Origin: an uncultured Collinsella sp.
GTDB taxonomy: Bacteria > Actinomycetota > Coriobacteriia > Coriobacteriales > Coriobacteriaceae
DNA length: 64,000 nt
Assembly: GCA_934654585.1 (NCBI GenBank)
Contig: CAKUGF010000003.1
Span: 62,001-126,000 of the forward strand
Direction of reading: 5' to 3'
The notes beneath the pieces are model-generated. The model saw nothing but the letters and a program-made list of their open reading frames with translations. It had not been told where the DNA came from and did not search any database. The position numbers and the translations under genes are program-made. Shown here piece after piece: positions 1 through 8,784 of this stretch. The stretch's first letter is position 1; every line of letters starts with the position of its first letter.

Positions 1-1
1 C

Positions 2-328
2 CAGGCTGCGTACGCCAATGCAAACTACGGCTCGTCCTATACGGCAGCTGCGTATTACGCGAACGGCTCGGGATTGACGCGCTCGAGCGGCGTTAATAAC
101 TACAATGGCCGTCGCGAGACCTATTACAGCAGCAATGTGCTGTATCACCACCGTACGGGCGAGTGGACGCAGGATTCCGAGGGCTTTTGGCGCGACTCTG
201 ACGGTTACTACGTCGTGGCCGCAGGCGATAAGGCCCAGGGCTCCACATTTACCGGTTCCAAGGGCGAGTGCAAGGTCTATGACTCCGGCTGCGCTGCCGG
301 AACCACCGACTACTACACCGGCTGGTAA
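2..328 (+). CDS. C-terminal part of a secreted or surface protein of unknown function (5' end outside window)
   Basis: The frame is open from the first bases of the window to a TAA at 326-328, so this is the 3' end of a longer gene. The visible 108 residues are rich in Tyr, Gly, Ser and Asn, with AAYANANYGSSYTAA-like low complexity followed by a more structured stretch with WTQDSEGFWRDSDGYY and two cysteines near the end (ECKVYDSGCAAG). That composition is typical of wall-associated or exported proteins in this group, but I recognise no family and assign no function. A strong hairpin follows the stop codon, so the gene ends its transcription unit. Confidence 0.6.
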   Translation, partial: QAAYANANYGSSYTAAAYYANGSGLTRSSGVNNYNGRRETYYSSNVLYHHRTGEWTQDSEGFWRDSDGYYVVAAGDKAQGSTFTGSKGECKVYDSGCAAGTTDYYTGW

Positions 329-355
329 TCTGCCATAAGCAAACAGGCACATGAC

Positions 356-407
356 GAGCGGGCGTCTTTACCGAGCTTTTGGGCAACGTAAGGGCGCCCG
401 CTCTTTG
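356..407 (+). terminator. Hairpin terminator after the secreted-protein gene
   Basis: Perfect 9-bp inverted repeat GAGCGGGCG (356-364) and CGCCCGCTC (395-403) with a 30-nt loop, followed by CTTTGTG. The T-run is weak, so termination strength is uncertain. Confidence 0.5.
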
Positions 408-516
408 TGTGCGCTTGAGTTAACAGAGCCCTTACCGTGGCGGTACGCCGCGCATATGGGCACAGGGCACACTAATTCATGAGAAATAAGGTCTTTCTCG
501 TGGAGGAAGTGGTCTT

Positions 517-723
517 GTGAACGCTCGAGATATTGCCGTCGCCGCCGTCGCATTGGTACTTGGTTGCCTTGGTCCTACGGCCGCGCTCGTCGCGGGCATG
601 CAGGGGTCATGCGGGGCTACTCCTATTGTGGTTGGCGCGCTGATTGCAGCGGCGCTGCTGGGAAGCGCAGGCGTGGCTCTTTGCCGTGATGACGAGGACG
701 AGGCTCCGGAGTCGCAGCTCTAA
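517..723 (+). CDS. Small two-helix membrane protein, unknown function
   Basis: A 68-residue protein starting at GTG 517, with a good Shine-Dalgarno GGAGG at 502-506. Two hydrophobic segments (about residues 7-28 and 36-56) are separated by a short polar loop, and the C-terminus is acidic (DDEDEAPESQ), which suggests a small integral membrane protein with a cytoplasmic acidic tail. No family is recognised. It stands alone between two hairpins and converges on the reductase gene downstream. Confidence 0.6.
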   Translation: MNARDIAVAAVALVLGCLGPTAALVAGMQGSCGATPIVVGALIAAALLGSAGVALCRDDEDEAPESQL

Positions 724-756
724 CCGTCAGGACATCGACTGCTGGTTATAGATGAA

Positions 757-800
757 GAAAAAAGCCGCCGTAAGGGGAACGCTCCTTGCGGCGGCTTTGC
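757..800. terminator. Bidirectional terminator between converging genes
   Basis: Arms AAAGCCGCCG (761-770) and CGGCGGCTTT (789-798) are perfect complements, extended by AAGG/CCTT. A-run on one side and T-run on the other suit termination of both converging genes. Confidence 0.75.
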
Positions 801-831
801 TGTTGAGCCTGTTGACGAGGCGAGTCGGGCG

Positions 832-1746
832 CTACCAGCTCGCCTCGATATCGCGAATACGCTGATAGAGCCATTCGTTCTGAGGTGCCTGAATATCGTG
901 CTTGGCTGCCAGACGGCAGATGGTGCCCGCGAACTCCTCGACCTCGGTTTTGCGCTGGGCGACGCGGTCCTGCGCCATCGAGGGCATGCCAGCGGGGTCG
1001 AGTCCCTCGATGAGATGCACCATCTGCGTCAGGTCTGTCTCGGTGAGCCCGATGCCCTCGGCGTTGGCGACCGCAAGCGTCTCGCGCATGGAGGAGACAA
1101 AGCAGCGACGCTGCTCGGAGCCCTGTTTCGTGGCGCTTCCGTAGGTCCCGCCGTAAGCCATGCAGGTCTGGTTGATGCCGTCGTTGAGCATGAGTTTGGC
1201 CCACATGCGGTGCGCGATGTCGCTCTCGACGGTATGGGCGATGCCGCAGCGCGTGTAGAGCTCATCGATGGCGGTGACGGTCGCGGGATCGGTGCCGGCA
1301 GCTGCACCAAAGCGGATTTCGCCGGTGTTGGTAAAGGTAAGTGCGCCGTTGAGAAATACGGCGTCCATGCCCTGGCAGATCCCCAGGACGGTGTGCTCCC
1401 AGCCAAAGCGCTCGGCAATCTTTTGCTCGCTGGTGATGCCGTTGCAAAGGGATGCGATGAGCGTGGTGGGGCCCACGACGTGTTCCATAGTCTTGAGTGC
1501 CTGGTCGAGTCCGGTTGTCTTGACCGTGAGGATGACCAGGTCGGCGGATGTCGCCTCGCTGGCGCGGACGGACTTGAGCGCGCAGGGCTTGCCGTTGACG
1601 GTGAGCGCGTCGTTCGCATGGCGCTCAAAGCGCGCGTCGTCCATGGCATATTCGACGGCGTCGTTGCCGAGCGCCTGGGCGATCATGCTGCCGTAGAGCA
1701 GCCCGACGCCGCCCTTGCCGATAAAGGCAACCTTGTTGATCTGCAT
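832..1746 (-). CDS. Ketopantoate reductase family protein (2-dehydropantoate 2-reductase-like)
   Basis: A 304-residue NADPH-dependent reductase of the ApbA/PanE family, which reduces 2-dehydropantoate to pantoate for coenzyme A synthesis. The N-terminus carries a Rossmann nucleotide-binding loop (KVAFIGKGGVGLLYG) and the C-terminal domain has the catalytic Lys/Asn region (MWAKLMLNDGINQ). The length fits the family. I chose ATG 1746 because GGGGAG lies at suitable spacing upstream; further upstream starts have no ribosome site. No other pantothenate genes are nearby, so it could act on another 2-oxo acid. Several PanE paralogues have uncertain substrates. Confidence 0.8.
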   Translation of the reverse strand: MQINKVAFIGKGGVGLLYGSMIAQALGNDAVEYAMDDARFERHANDALTVNGKPCALKSVRASEATSADLVILTVKTTGLDQALKTMEHVVGPTTLIASLCNGITSEQKIAERFGWEHTVLGICQGMDAVFLNGALTFTNTGEIRFGAAAGTDPATVTAIDELYTRCGIAHTVESDIAHRMWAKLMLNDGINQTCMAYGGTYGSATKQGSEQRRCFVSSMRETLAVANAEGIGLTETDLTQMVHLIEGLDPAGMPSMAQDRVAQRKTEVEEFAGTICRLAAKHDIQAPQNEWLYQRIRDIEASW

Positions 1747-1764
1747 GTGAATCATCTCCCCATA

Positions 1765-1790
1765 TGAAAGGCGCCCGCGTAGGGGCGCCT
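1765..1790 (-). terminator. Possible terminator after the cyclase-family gene
   Basis: Inverted repeat AGGCGCC/GGCGCCT (1769-1775, 1784-1790) between two minus-strand genes, followed on the minus strand by only TTTC. It may limit read-through into the reductase gene. Confidence 0.3.
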
Positions 1791-1860
1791 GATGGATTGT
1801 ATGTCGCCGGGGCGCCTTGTGCATGCGGGGCGGCGGATTTAAAGAATGGACGCGCGGGAC

Positions 1861-2631
1861 TTACGCCGCGGGGCAGACCGCAAAGACGCGGGCGGGGTAT
1901 CCGACGCCATCGCGCACCTTGGGGAAGGTGCAGAAGATGACGGCGCCCGTGGCGGGAAGCTCGTCCAGATGGTCCATGACTTCGATCTGATAGCGGTCGA
2001 CCGAGAGGATGTACTGCTCGCCGGGGTAGGGGTAGATGTCCTCGCGCGTGGTGATGGTCGCCGGATCGGTATCTGCCGGCTCGTGGCCGATAGCGCCGAT
2101 ATTGCGCTCCTCTACAAGCCACTTGATGGCGTCGAGGTCCCAGCCGGGGTAGTGGGGCTGGCCGTCCTCGTCCTTGTTCTCCAGATCGGCCAGCTTGGAC
2201 CAATCGGAGCGAAAGGCGACAAAGGCGTCCTCGGGGATGCGGCCGTGCTCTTCCTCCCAAGCTTTGAGGTCCTCGACGGTCAGGATAAAGTCGGGGTTTG
2301 CGGCGCACTCCTCGTGCTTGTCGATTACGCAGAGCGGATGCATAAACTCGATGGGCTCGATTTCGCCGAGGGAGCGGCCGTCGACATGGAAGTGGCGCGG
2401 CGCATCGACGTGGGTGCCGTACTGAGAAGCGACCGAATACTGAAAGCAGCGCATGGGCGCGAGCATGTCCCCGGGCGTGTCGGGCAGGTAGTCGAAGAGC
2501 TTGGTGGACTCAAACGGCTTAAAACCAAACCAGTGCGGGGTGTCGCACGAGAGCGTGTGGGTGAGGTCGACCCAGCGATAGTCGGTGCTTTTGAGCTGGG
2601 AAGCAAGGTTCCAAAGGTCGAGCGCGGGCAT
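1861..2631 (-). CDS. Cyclase family protein (kynurenine formamidase-like metal hydrolase)
   Basis: A 256-residue protein of the Cyclase family (Pfam PF04199), metal-dependent hydrolases that include kynurenine formamidase, isatin hydrolase and polyketide cyclases. The metal-binding signature appears as QYGTHVDAPRHF, matching the usual HxGTHxDxPxH except that the first His is Gln. WVDLTHTLSCDTPHW near the N-terminus is the conserved family opening. No other kynurenine or tryptophan catabolism genes are adjacent, so the substrate is unknown. It probably shares a divergent promoter region (2632-2793) with the aldo/keto reductase on the other strand. Confidence 0.8.
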   Translation of the reverse strand: MPALDLWNLASQLKSTDYRWVDLTHTLSCDTPHWFGFKPFESTKLFDYLPDTPGDMLAPMRCFQYSVASQYGTHVDAPRHFHVDGRSLGEIEPIEFMHPLCVIDKHEECAANPDFILTVEDLKAWEEEHGRIPEDAFVAFRSDWSKLADLENKDEDGQPHYPGWDLDAIKWLVEERNIGAIGHEPADTDPATITTREDIYPYPGEQYILSVDRYQIEVMDHLDELPATGAVIFCTFPKVRDGVGYPARVFAVCPAA

Positions 2632-2793
2632 GGTTGGCTCCTTTCATCGGGCTTTTTGCTGATGTTAAAGCGGCGCCGTGACGGCTTGATTTCTGCTACG
2701 TTACGATACGTTCTCAATTGCGATTCCAATGTGTTTCGATGACGTGACGGGTTTGTTTCGCCTTGCCAGGGCTTTGAGGGGAGAGGAGGGGCC

Positions 2794-3981
2794 GTGCAAT
2801 ACCGCGTTGACCCCAAAAGCGGCAATCGTATCTCGGCGCTGGGACTGGGCTGCATGAGGTTTCCCGGTGCGCCGGGGCGCCCCGATGCGAAGGCAGCCGA
2901 TGCCATCATTTCCCGTGCGGTGGAGCAAGGGATTAACTACCTGGACACAGCCTACCTCTATCCCGGCAACGAGGCTTGCGTAGGCGCTTCGCTTGAGCGC
3001 CTGGGCCTGCGCGATCAGGTTTTGCTCGCGACCAAGCTGCCTCACGCCTCGTGCAAGTGCGCGGAGGATTTCGACCGCTTCTTTGACGAGCAGCTGCGCC
3101 GCCTGCGGACTGACCATATCGACTATTACCTCATGCACAACATCACCTCGCCCGCGCAGTGGGAGCGCGTGGTGGCACTGGGCATTGAGGACTGGATTGC
3201 ACGTCAAAAGGCTGCGGGGCGTATTCGCCAGATAGGTTTTTCGTACCACGGCAGTGCGGCGGATTTCCTCACGGTGCTCGATGCCTATGAGTGGGACTTT
3301 TGCCAGATTCAGTACAACTACGCCGGAGAGCGCTATCAGGCGGGAACGGCGGGGCTCTTGGCCGCTGCCGAGTGCGGGCTTGCGGTATTTGTGATGGAGC
3401 CGCTTTTGGGTGGACGCCTGGCGGGCAAGTTACCGCCGCGGGCGCGCGTCGTACTCGATGACGCGCGCGACCCGCATTTGCATACGCCTGCCTCATGGGG
3501 GCTTTCGTGGGTGTGGAACCATCCGCAGGTGACGATGCTGCTTTCGGGCATGACCGATACCGCGCAGGTGGATGAGAACGCGGCACTGGCAGATCGCGCG
3601 CTACCGGATTCGATGACGCCCAGCCAGCTCGATACCATCGCGCGCGTGCTGACGGAGTTTGAGAAATCGAATCGTGTGCCCTGCACGGGTTGCGGCTACT
3701 GCATGCCGTGCCCCAAGGGCATCAACATTCCCGGTTGCTTTGCCGCCTACAACGCGAGCTATGCGCATAGCTGGTTTACGGGACTGTCGCAATACTTTAC
3801 GGCGAGCGCGGTGCGGACGAGCGAGCCTAAGCTCGTGAGCAATTGCATCAAGTGCGGTAAATGCGCGCGTCACTGCCCGCAGCACATCGATATCCCCGAG
3901 CGTCTCGACGACGTGCGCAGACGTTTTCAGCCCGGCTCGGTGACGGCAGTGCTTAAAGCCTTCAGCAAAACACGCTCCTGA
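2794..3981 (+). CDS. Aldo/keto reductase with C-terminal 4Fe-4S ferredoxin domain
   Basis: A 395-residue oxidoreductase: an AKR TIM barrel (about residues 1-280) joined to a C-terminal ferredoxin-type domain. AKR catalytic residues are visible as Asp and Tyr in YLDTAYLYPG, Lys in LLATKLPH and His in YYLMHNI. Two cysteine clusters follow, CTGCGYCMPCPKG and CIKCGKCARHCPQ, the arrangement of 2x[4Fe-4S] domains. Such fusions are common in strict anaerobes and probably exchange electrons with ferredoxin. Start is GTG 2794 behind a GAGAGGAGGGG ribosome site. The substrate is unknown. Confidence 0.88.
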   Translation: MQYRVDPKSGNRISALGLGCMRFPGAPGRPDAKAADAIISRAVEQGINYLDTAYLYPGNEACVGASLERLGLRDQVLLATKLPHASCKCAEDFDRFFDEQLRRLRTDHIDYYLMHNITSPAQWERVVALGIEDWIARQKAAGRIRQIGFSYHGSAADFLTVLDAYEWDFCQIQYNYAGERYQAGTAGLLAAAECGLAVFVMEPLLGGRLAGKLPPRARVVLDDARDPHLHTPASWGLSWVWNHPQVTMLLSGMTDTAQVDENAALADRALPDSMTPSQLDTIARVLTEFEKSNRVPCTGCGYCMPCPKGINIPGCFAAYNASYAHSWFTGLSQYFTASAVRTSEPKLVSNCIKCGKCARHCPQHIDIPERLDDVRRRFQPGSVTAVLKAFSKTRS

Positions 3982-3994
3982 TGCCCCTTTTATA

Positions 3995-4061
3995 AGTTGC
4001 GGTGGAATAGTTCCTGTTTGCGGCAGAATAAGGCGTTAACAGGAACTATTTCACCGCAACT
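3995..4061. repeat. Long inverted repeat (24-bp arms) between two genes
   Basis: Left arm 3995-4018 (AGTTGCGGTGGAATAGTTCC...) and right arm 4038-4061 are complementary over 24 bp with one G.T pair; the spacer is 19 nt. There is no T-tract, so it is not a typical terminator. It lies just upstream of the endonuclease IV ribosome site and could be a folded mRNA element, a protein site or a dispersed repeat. Confidence 0.8.
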
Positions 4062-4079
4062 GATGAGGGGGAGTTGGAG

Positions 4080-4946
4080 ATGCTGACGATTGGGTGTCAT
4101 CTTTCGACGACGAAGGGCTATCGGGCGATGGGGGAGACGGCGCTATCCATTGGCGCCAATACCTTTGCGTTCTTTACGCGCAACCCGCGCGGCGGTAAGG
4201 CGAAAGACCTTGACGCGGATGACGTGGCGGCCCTGCGTGAGCTTATGGCGCAAAATGATTTTGGCCCGCTCGTGGCGCATGCCCCCTATACCTACAACCC
4301 CTGCTCTGCCAAAGAGCGGGCGCGCGAGTTTGCCTTGGAGGCCATGGCCGAGGACTTGCAGCGTCTAGAAGCGCTGCCCGGCAACTACTACAACTTCCAT
4401 CCCGGCGCACATGTGGGGCAGGGGGCTGATGCTGGCATTCAGATGATCGTCGACACCTTGTGCCAGGTGATGTTCGAGGGGCAGCAGACCACAGTGCTGC
4501 TCGAGACCATGGCGGGCAAGGGGACCGAGGTGGGCCGTAGCTTTGAGGAGCTGGCGCGTATTATCGAGGGGGTTGCCGTCAAACGTCCCGAGCTATCGGG
4601 CAAGCTAGGCGTGTGCCTGGACACCTGCCATGTGAGCGATGCCGGCTACGACATCATCCACGACCTTGACGGTGTGCTCGACGAGTTCGACCGTGTGGTA
4701 GGCATCGATCGCCTGCATGCCGTACACATCAACGACTCGAAGAATCCCCGTGGCGCCCATAAAGATCGTCACGAGTGCATCGGCAAGGGTTACCTTGGCA
4801 GCGAGGAGTTTGGCAGCGGTATGCAGGTTATGCAGAATATTGTATCGAATGACCGTTTACGTGCGCTGCCATTCATTTTGGAGACACCGAACGAACTTGC
4901 AGGTTATGCAGCGGAAATTACCCTGCTACGCTCGTTGCAGCAGTAA
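4080..4946 (+). CDS. nfo: Deoxyribonuclease IV (AP endonuclease)
   Basis: A 288-residue endonuclease IV, which cleaves DNA 5' of abasic sites in base excision repair using three metal ions. The metal ligands are visible in [56 protein letters not shown] with DRHE, and ILETPNE near the end. Length is normal for the family. ATG 4080 is chosen because GAGGGGGAG sits about 7 nt upstream; a TTG six bases earlier is also in frame. It lies downstream of a large inverted repeat and reads as a single-gene unit. Confidence 0.93.
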   Translation: MLTIGCHLSTTKGYRAMGETALSIGANTFAFFTRNPRGGKAKDLDADDVAALRELMAQNDFGPLVAHAPYTYNPCSAKERAREFALEAMAEDLQRLEALPGNYYNFHPGAHVGQGADAGIQMIVDTLCQVMFEGQQTTVLLETMAGKGTEVGRSFEELARIIEGVAVKRPELSGKLGVCLDTCHVSDAGYDIIHDLDGVLDEFDRVVGIDRLHAVHINDSKNPRGAHKDRHECIGKGYLGSEEFGSGMQVMQNIVSNDRLRALPFILETPNELAGYAAEITLLRSLQQ

Positions 4947-5007
4947 TGACTGTCGCAAAGTGGAGTGCTTCATTCACGTTATGGGTTTGTTTCAATCAGT
5001 TTTCTGA

Positions 5008-5036
5008 TTGCAGATTTGCAATTACGGGTGCATAAT
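5008..5036 (+). promoter_or_regulatory. Promoter for the amino-acid ABC transporter operon
   Basis: TTGCAG (5008-5013) and CATAAT (5031-5036) are separated by 17 nt and lie about 60 nt before the lipoprotein start. Fits the sigma-70-type consensus moderately. Confidence 0.5.
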
Positions 5037-5093
5037 AGCCAACAGTTTTTGCAGACCTCTGAATCAAGTGGGGTCACCGGAAGGAGACTGATT

Positions 5094-5954
5094 ATGAAGC
5101 TCAAGAAGCTTGGCGCATTTGCCGCCACGGGCGCCATGGCGCTCGCCCTTGCACTGACGGGTTGTGGCTCGTCCAACGCCACCTCTGGTTCCGATGCCGG
5201 TTCCAGCAGCTCTGACGACGTGAAGGTCGAGAAGGTCGACGGCTCCAAGGAGTACGCGCTCGTCAAGGACGGTACGCTCACCGTCGGCACCTCTGCCGAG
5301 TACGCGCCGTTTGAGTATAAGGATGACAACGGCGATTACCAGGGCTTTGACCTTGAGCTTATCAAGGCTATCGCCGACAAGCTGGGCCTGGACGTCGAGT
5401 ATGTCAACAACGACTTCGACACACTGGTTCCGGGTGTTGCTTCGGGCGCCAAGTACGACGTCTCCATCGCTGCTATCACCGATACGCCCGAGCGTGAGAA
5501 GGAAGTCGCTTTCTCCGACTCCTACTACATGGACGATCAGGCTATCGTGACCAAGGTCGACAACGCCGACATTACGGCCGATAACTACAGCGAGAAGCTC
5601 AACAACGCCGACGCTACGATCATCGTCCAGTCCGGCTCGACCGCCGAGGCCTTTGCCCAGGAGAACTTCCCCAAGGCCAAGATCGTCCCCTACAAGGACG
5701 CCACCGAGTGCTTCAGCGCCCTGCAGTCCGACAAGGGTGACGCCGTCGTGACCAACCGCTCCGTTGCCAGCCAGCTGACCGCCGAGCAGTTCAACACCTG
5801 CCAGACCATCAAGCAGGTCAGCACCGGCGAGGAGTACGCCATCGCCATCAACCAGGGCAACACCAAGCTCAAGGACGACATCAACCAGGCCATCAAGGAC
5901 CTGACCGATGACGGCACCGTTGACGCCCTCATGGCTAAGTACAATATCAAGTAA
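5094..5954 (+). CDS. Amino-acid ABC transporter substrate-binding lipoprotein
   Basis: A 286-residue family 3 solute-binding protein for polar or basic amino acids. A lipoprotein signal peptide ends in LALALTGC, so the Cys is lipidated and the protein is tethered outside the membrane. A Ser/Asp-rich linker precedes the binding domain, which begins LTVGTSAEYAPFEYKDDNGDYQGFDLEL, the typical SBP_bac_3 opening. ATG 5094 is preceded by AAGGAG. It is first in an operon with a permease and an ATPase, separated from the permease by a hairpin that would favour excess binding protein. Specificity (Gln, His, Arg or cystine) cannot be read from sequence alone. Confidence 0.9.
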   Translation: MKLKKLGAFAATGAMALALALTGCGSSNATSGSDAGSSSSDDVKVEKVDGSKEYALVKDGTLTVGTSAEYAPFEYKDDNGDYQGFDLELIKAIADKLGLDVEYVNNDFDTLVPGVASGAKYDVSIAAITDTPEREKEVAFSDSYYMDDQAIVTKVDNADITADNYSEKLNNADATIIVQSGSTAEAFAQENFPKAKIVPYKDATECFSALQSDKGDAVVTNRSVASQLTAEQFNTCQTIKQVSTGEEYAIAINQGNTKLKDDINQAIKDLTDDGTVDALMAKYNIK

Positions 5955-5977
5955 AATAGCTACTTGATTGCGCGCGG

Positions 5978-6008
5978 GCCCTTTCCGTTTTGGCGGAGAG
6001 GGCCTTTG
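5978..6008 (+). terminator. Intercistronic hairpin between binding protein and permease
   Basis: Arms GGCCCTTTCCG (5978-5988) and CGGAGAGGGCC (5995-6005) pair over 11 bp with one wobble, followed by TTTGCGTTTC. It probably gives partial termination or 3' mRNA protection, so the binding protein is made in excess. Confidence 0.6.
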
Positions 6009-6070
6009 CGTTTCTTGCATGGGCGTCGTTCCGCCCCGTTTTGTCGGCAACTTAAACGTTAGGAGCCACC

Positions 6071-7432
6071 TTGTCTCGACTGAACGAAGGAGCCATGGGC
6101 CAGAGCTATCCACTGCCCTTGATGCTCCAAAAGCTAGCCTGCGCCCTGGCTGTGGCGCTCGCCCTGGTATGCGCGGGGGCCTGCGTGCCCTCGACCGCCC
6201 AGGCGCTTGAGACCGCAAAAATCACCGCTCGACCCAACACCGGCTCGGGTAGCGACGTGGTCGGCGGCACCGAGACCCGCATCACCTGGGAGGTCCAGGC
6301 CGATGCCGACGAGGAACTGAGCGGCCTTTCGCTGACATTTGCCGATGGCACGACCTTTGGCGCCGACGATACGCGCCTGACGATGCTCTCGGGCGAGGAC
6401 CTCATGGACCGTACGCCCATGAAGCCAACGTGCAAGGCCGATGGCCAGACGCTCAAGATCGATTTTGGCGAGACGGCACCTGCCGGCGGTTTTTTCCGTG
6501 TTGAGGTTTACGGCGTGACCTTCCCCGTCGAGGGCGGCGATGAGGCCTTTAGCGGCACCTACACTTTGGCCGATGGTTCGACCAAGAAGATCTCCAAGAT
6601 TCCGTCGGTGGAGATCAAGGGCGTGACGGCATTCGATAACTTCCTGGCCGACCTTAAAGAGCAGCCCTGGGTCGAGGCATGGAACTCCAATATGTTCCTG
6701 CGCCTGTTCCTGAACCCGGTCATTTTGGTCCAGAGCCTGCCGATCGTCTTCAAGGGCTTCCTCATGTCGCTCTCGATCGTGCTCGTGGCGTTTCCGCTGG
6801 CAATTCCCTTTGGTTTTGCCCTGTCGCTCATGCGCATCTCCAAGTCGCGCATCCTGCGCTGCCTCGCCGGCATCTATGTGAATATCATCCGTGGTACGCC
6901 GGCGTTCCTGCAGATCTATATCGCGTTCTTTGGCCTGCCGCTGGCAGGTGTCAGGGTTGACGACTACGTGCTGGGCGTCATCGTCATGGCCATGAATTCG
7001 TCTGCCTACCTGTGCGAGATCTTCCGTGCCGGTATTCAGTCGATCCCCAAAGGCCAGAACGAGGCCGCTCGCTCGCTGGGCATGAATGCCTTCCAGACGC
7101 TGCTCTATGTCATGATTCCGCAGACGTTCCGCAATGTTCTGCCTACGCTGACCAGTGAGTTTATCCTGCTCTACAAGGATACGTCGCTGCTCGCGGCCGT
7201 GGGTGTGGTCGAGATCGTTATGAACGCGCGTACCATCGTGGCCACGACCGGCTCCATTACGCCGTATGTGGTTGCAGCCCTGTTCTACCTGGTCATTACC
7301 CTGCCGCTCGCTCGCTTGGTGAGCGGTCTGGAGGCAAGACTTCTGGGCACGGCCGAGACCAAGAAGAAACGTCCCACCAAGAGTGCCGGGCAGGTCGTCG
7401 CGACGCCCGCCGATCACATCGCCGGTCTGTAA
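6071..7432 (+). CDS. Amino-acid ABC transporter permease with an extracytoplasmic N-terminal domain
   Basis: A 453-residue membrane subunit. The C-terminal half is a His/Glu/Gln/Arg-type permease: membrane helices start near residue 225, and the EAA-like loop EAARSLGMNAFQTLLYVMIPQTFRNVLP docks the ATPase. The N-terminal part is unusual: a signal-peptide-like segment (LACALAVALALVCAGACVPSTAQA) followed by roughly 150 residues of beta-rich exported domain (WEVQADADEELSGLSLTF). TTG 6071 has AGGAG five bases upstream; ATG 6095 is the alternative but its ribosome site is too close. The extra domain may help binding-protein docking; that is inference. Confidence 0.85.
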   Translation: MSRLNEGAMGQSYPLPLMLQKLACALAVALALVCAGACVPSTAQALETAKITARPNTGSGSDVVGGTETRITWEVQADADEELSGLSLTFADGTTFGADDTRLTMLSGEDLMDRTPMKPTCKADGQTLKIDFGETAPAGGFFRVEVYGVTFPVEGGDEAFSGTYTLADGSTKKISKIPSVEIKGVTAFDNFLADLKEQPWVEAWNSNMFLRLFLNPVILVQSLPIVFKGFLMSLSIVLVAFPLAIPFGFALSLMRISKSRILRCLAGIYVNIIRGTPAFLQIYIAFFGLPLAGVRVDDYVLGVIVMAMNSSAYLCEIFRAGIQSIPKGQNEAARSLGMNAFQTLLYVMIPQTFRNVLPTLTSEFILLYKDTSLLAAVGVVEIVMNARTIVATTGSITPYVVAALFYLVITLPLARLVSGLEARLLGTAETKKKRPTKSAGQVVATPADHIAGL

Positions 7433-7444
7433 GGAGGTCCTATC

Positions 7445-8197
<753 letters not shown>

Positions 8198-8227
8198 CCG
8201 GTTCATGCGGCTGGCATTACAGAAAAC

Positions 8228-8259
8228 GGGGCTGGATGTGAATCCAGCCCCCTTTTTTT
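8228..8259 (+). terminator. Rho-independent terminator of the amino-acid transporter operon
   Basis: GGGGCTGGAT (8228-8237), GTGA loop, ATCCAGCCCC (8242-8251), then a run of seven T. Textbook intrinsic terminator. Confidence 0.9.
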
Positions 8260-8318
8260 CTGTAGGGACGCAAATGTGTTTTGGTGCAGAGCCGCGTTCT
8301 GGGCGGAGTTTATTGCCG

Positions 8319-8738
8319 CTAGGCGAGCTCGGCTCCAAGGGAGCGGCAGGCCGTCTCTCCTTCATCGTCGGGCGCGTCATAGCAGATGGTGGAGTCGACC
8401 ACGTTGACGCCGGCTTCGTCGGCGTCGGCCTTCCAGTTGTCCATCCACTCGCCCTCGGCCCACGAATAGGAGCCAAAGAGGACGACCTTCTTGTCGCCGA
8501 GAGTCTCCTTGACCTCGTCCCACATCGGCTGGAACTCATCGTACTCGAGCTCCTCGGAGCCCATGGCGGGGCAGCCGAAGGCGAAGGCATCATATTCGGC
8601 GGCCTTGTCGGCAGAGAAATCGGCGCAGGGGATGACTTCGGCCTCGGCGCCGGCGGACGTGGCACCTTCGGCGACGAGGTTTGCCATGGTCTCGGTGTTG
8701 CCCGTGCCGCTCCAGTAGACGACGGCGATCTTGCTCAT
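8319..8738 (-). CDS. Flavodoxin
   Basis: A 139-residue flavodoxin, a cytoplasmic FMN electron carrier. The phosphate-binding loop is VVYWSGTGNTETMA at the N-terminus and the later flavin-loop region contains LFGSYSWAEGEWMDNW. Length fits short-chain flavodoxins. Start ATG 8738 follows AAAGGAC. It lies 46 nt downstream of the DUF3793 gene on the same strand and is probably cotranscribed, a pairing I recall from anaerobic Firmicutes and Coriobacteria. Its redox partner is unknown. Confidence 0.92.
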   Translation of the reverse strand: MSKIAVVYWSGTGNTETMANLVAEGATSAGAEAEVIPCADFSADKAAEYDAFAFGCPAMGSEELEYDEFQPMWDEVKETLGDKKVVLFGSYSWAEGEWMDNWKADADEAGVNVVDSTICYDAPDDEGETACRSLGAELA

Positions 8739-8784
8739 GTTGAGTCCTTTCGGTTGTGCGGCGCGTGGCCGCGGTTTATATGTT

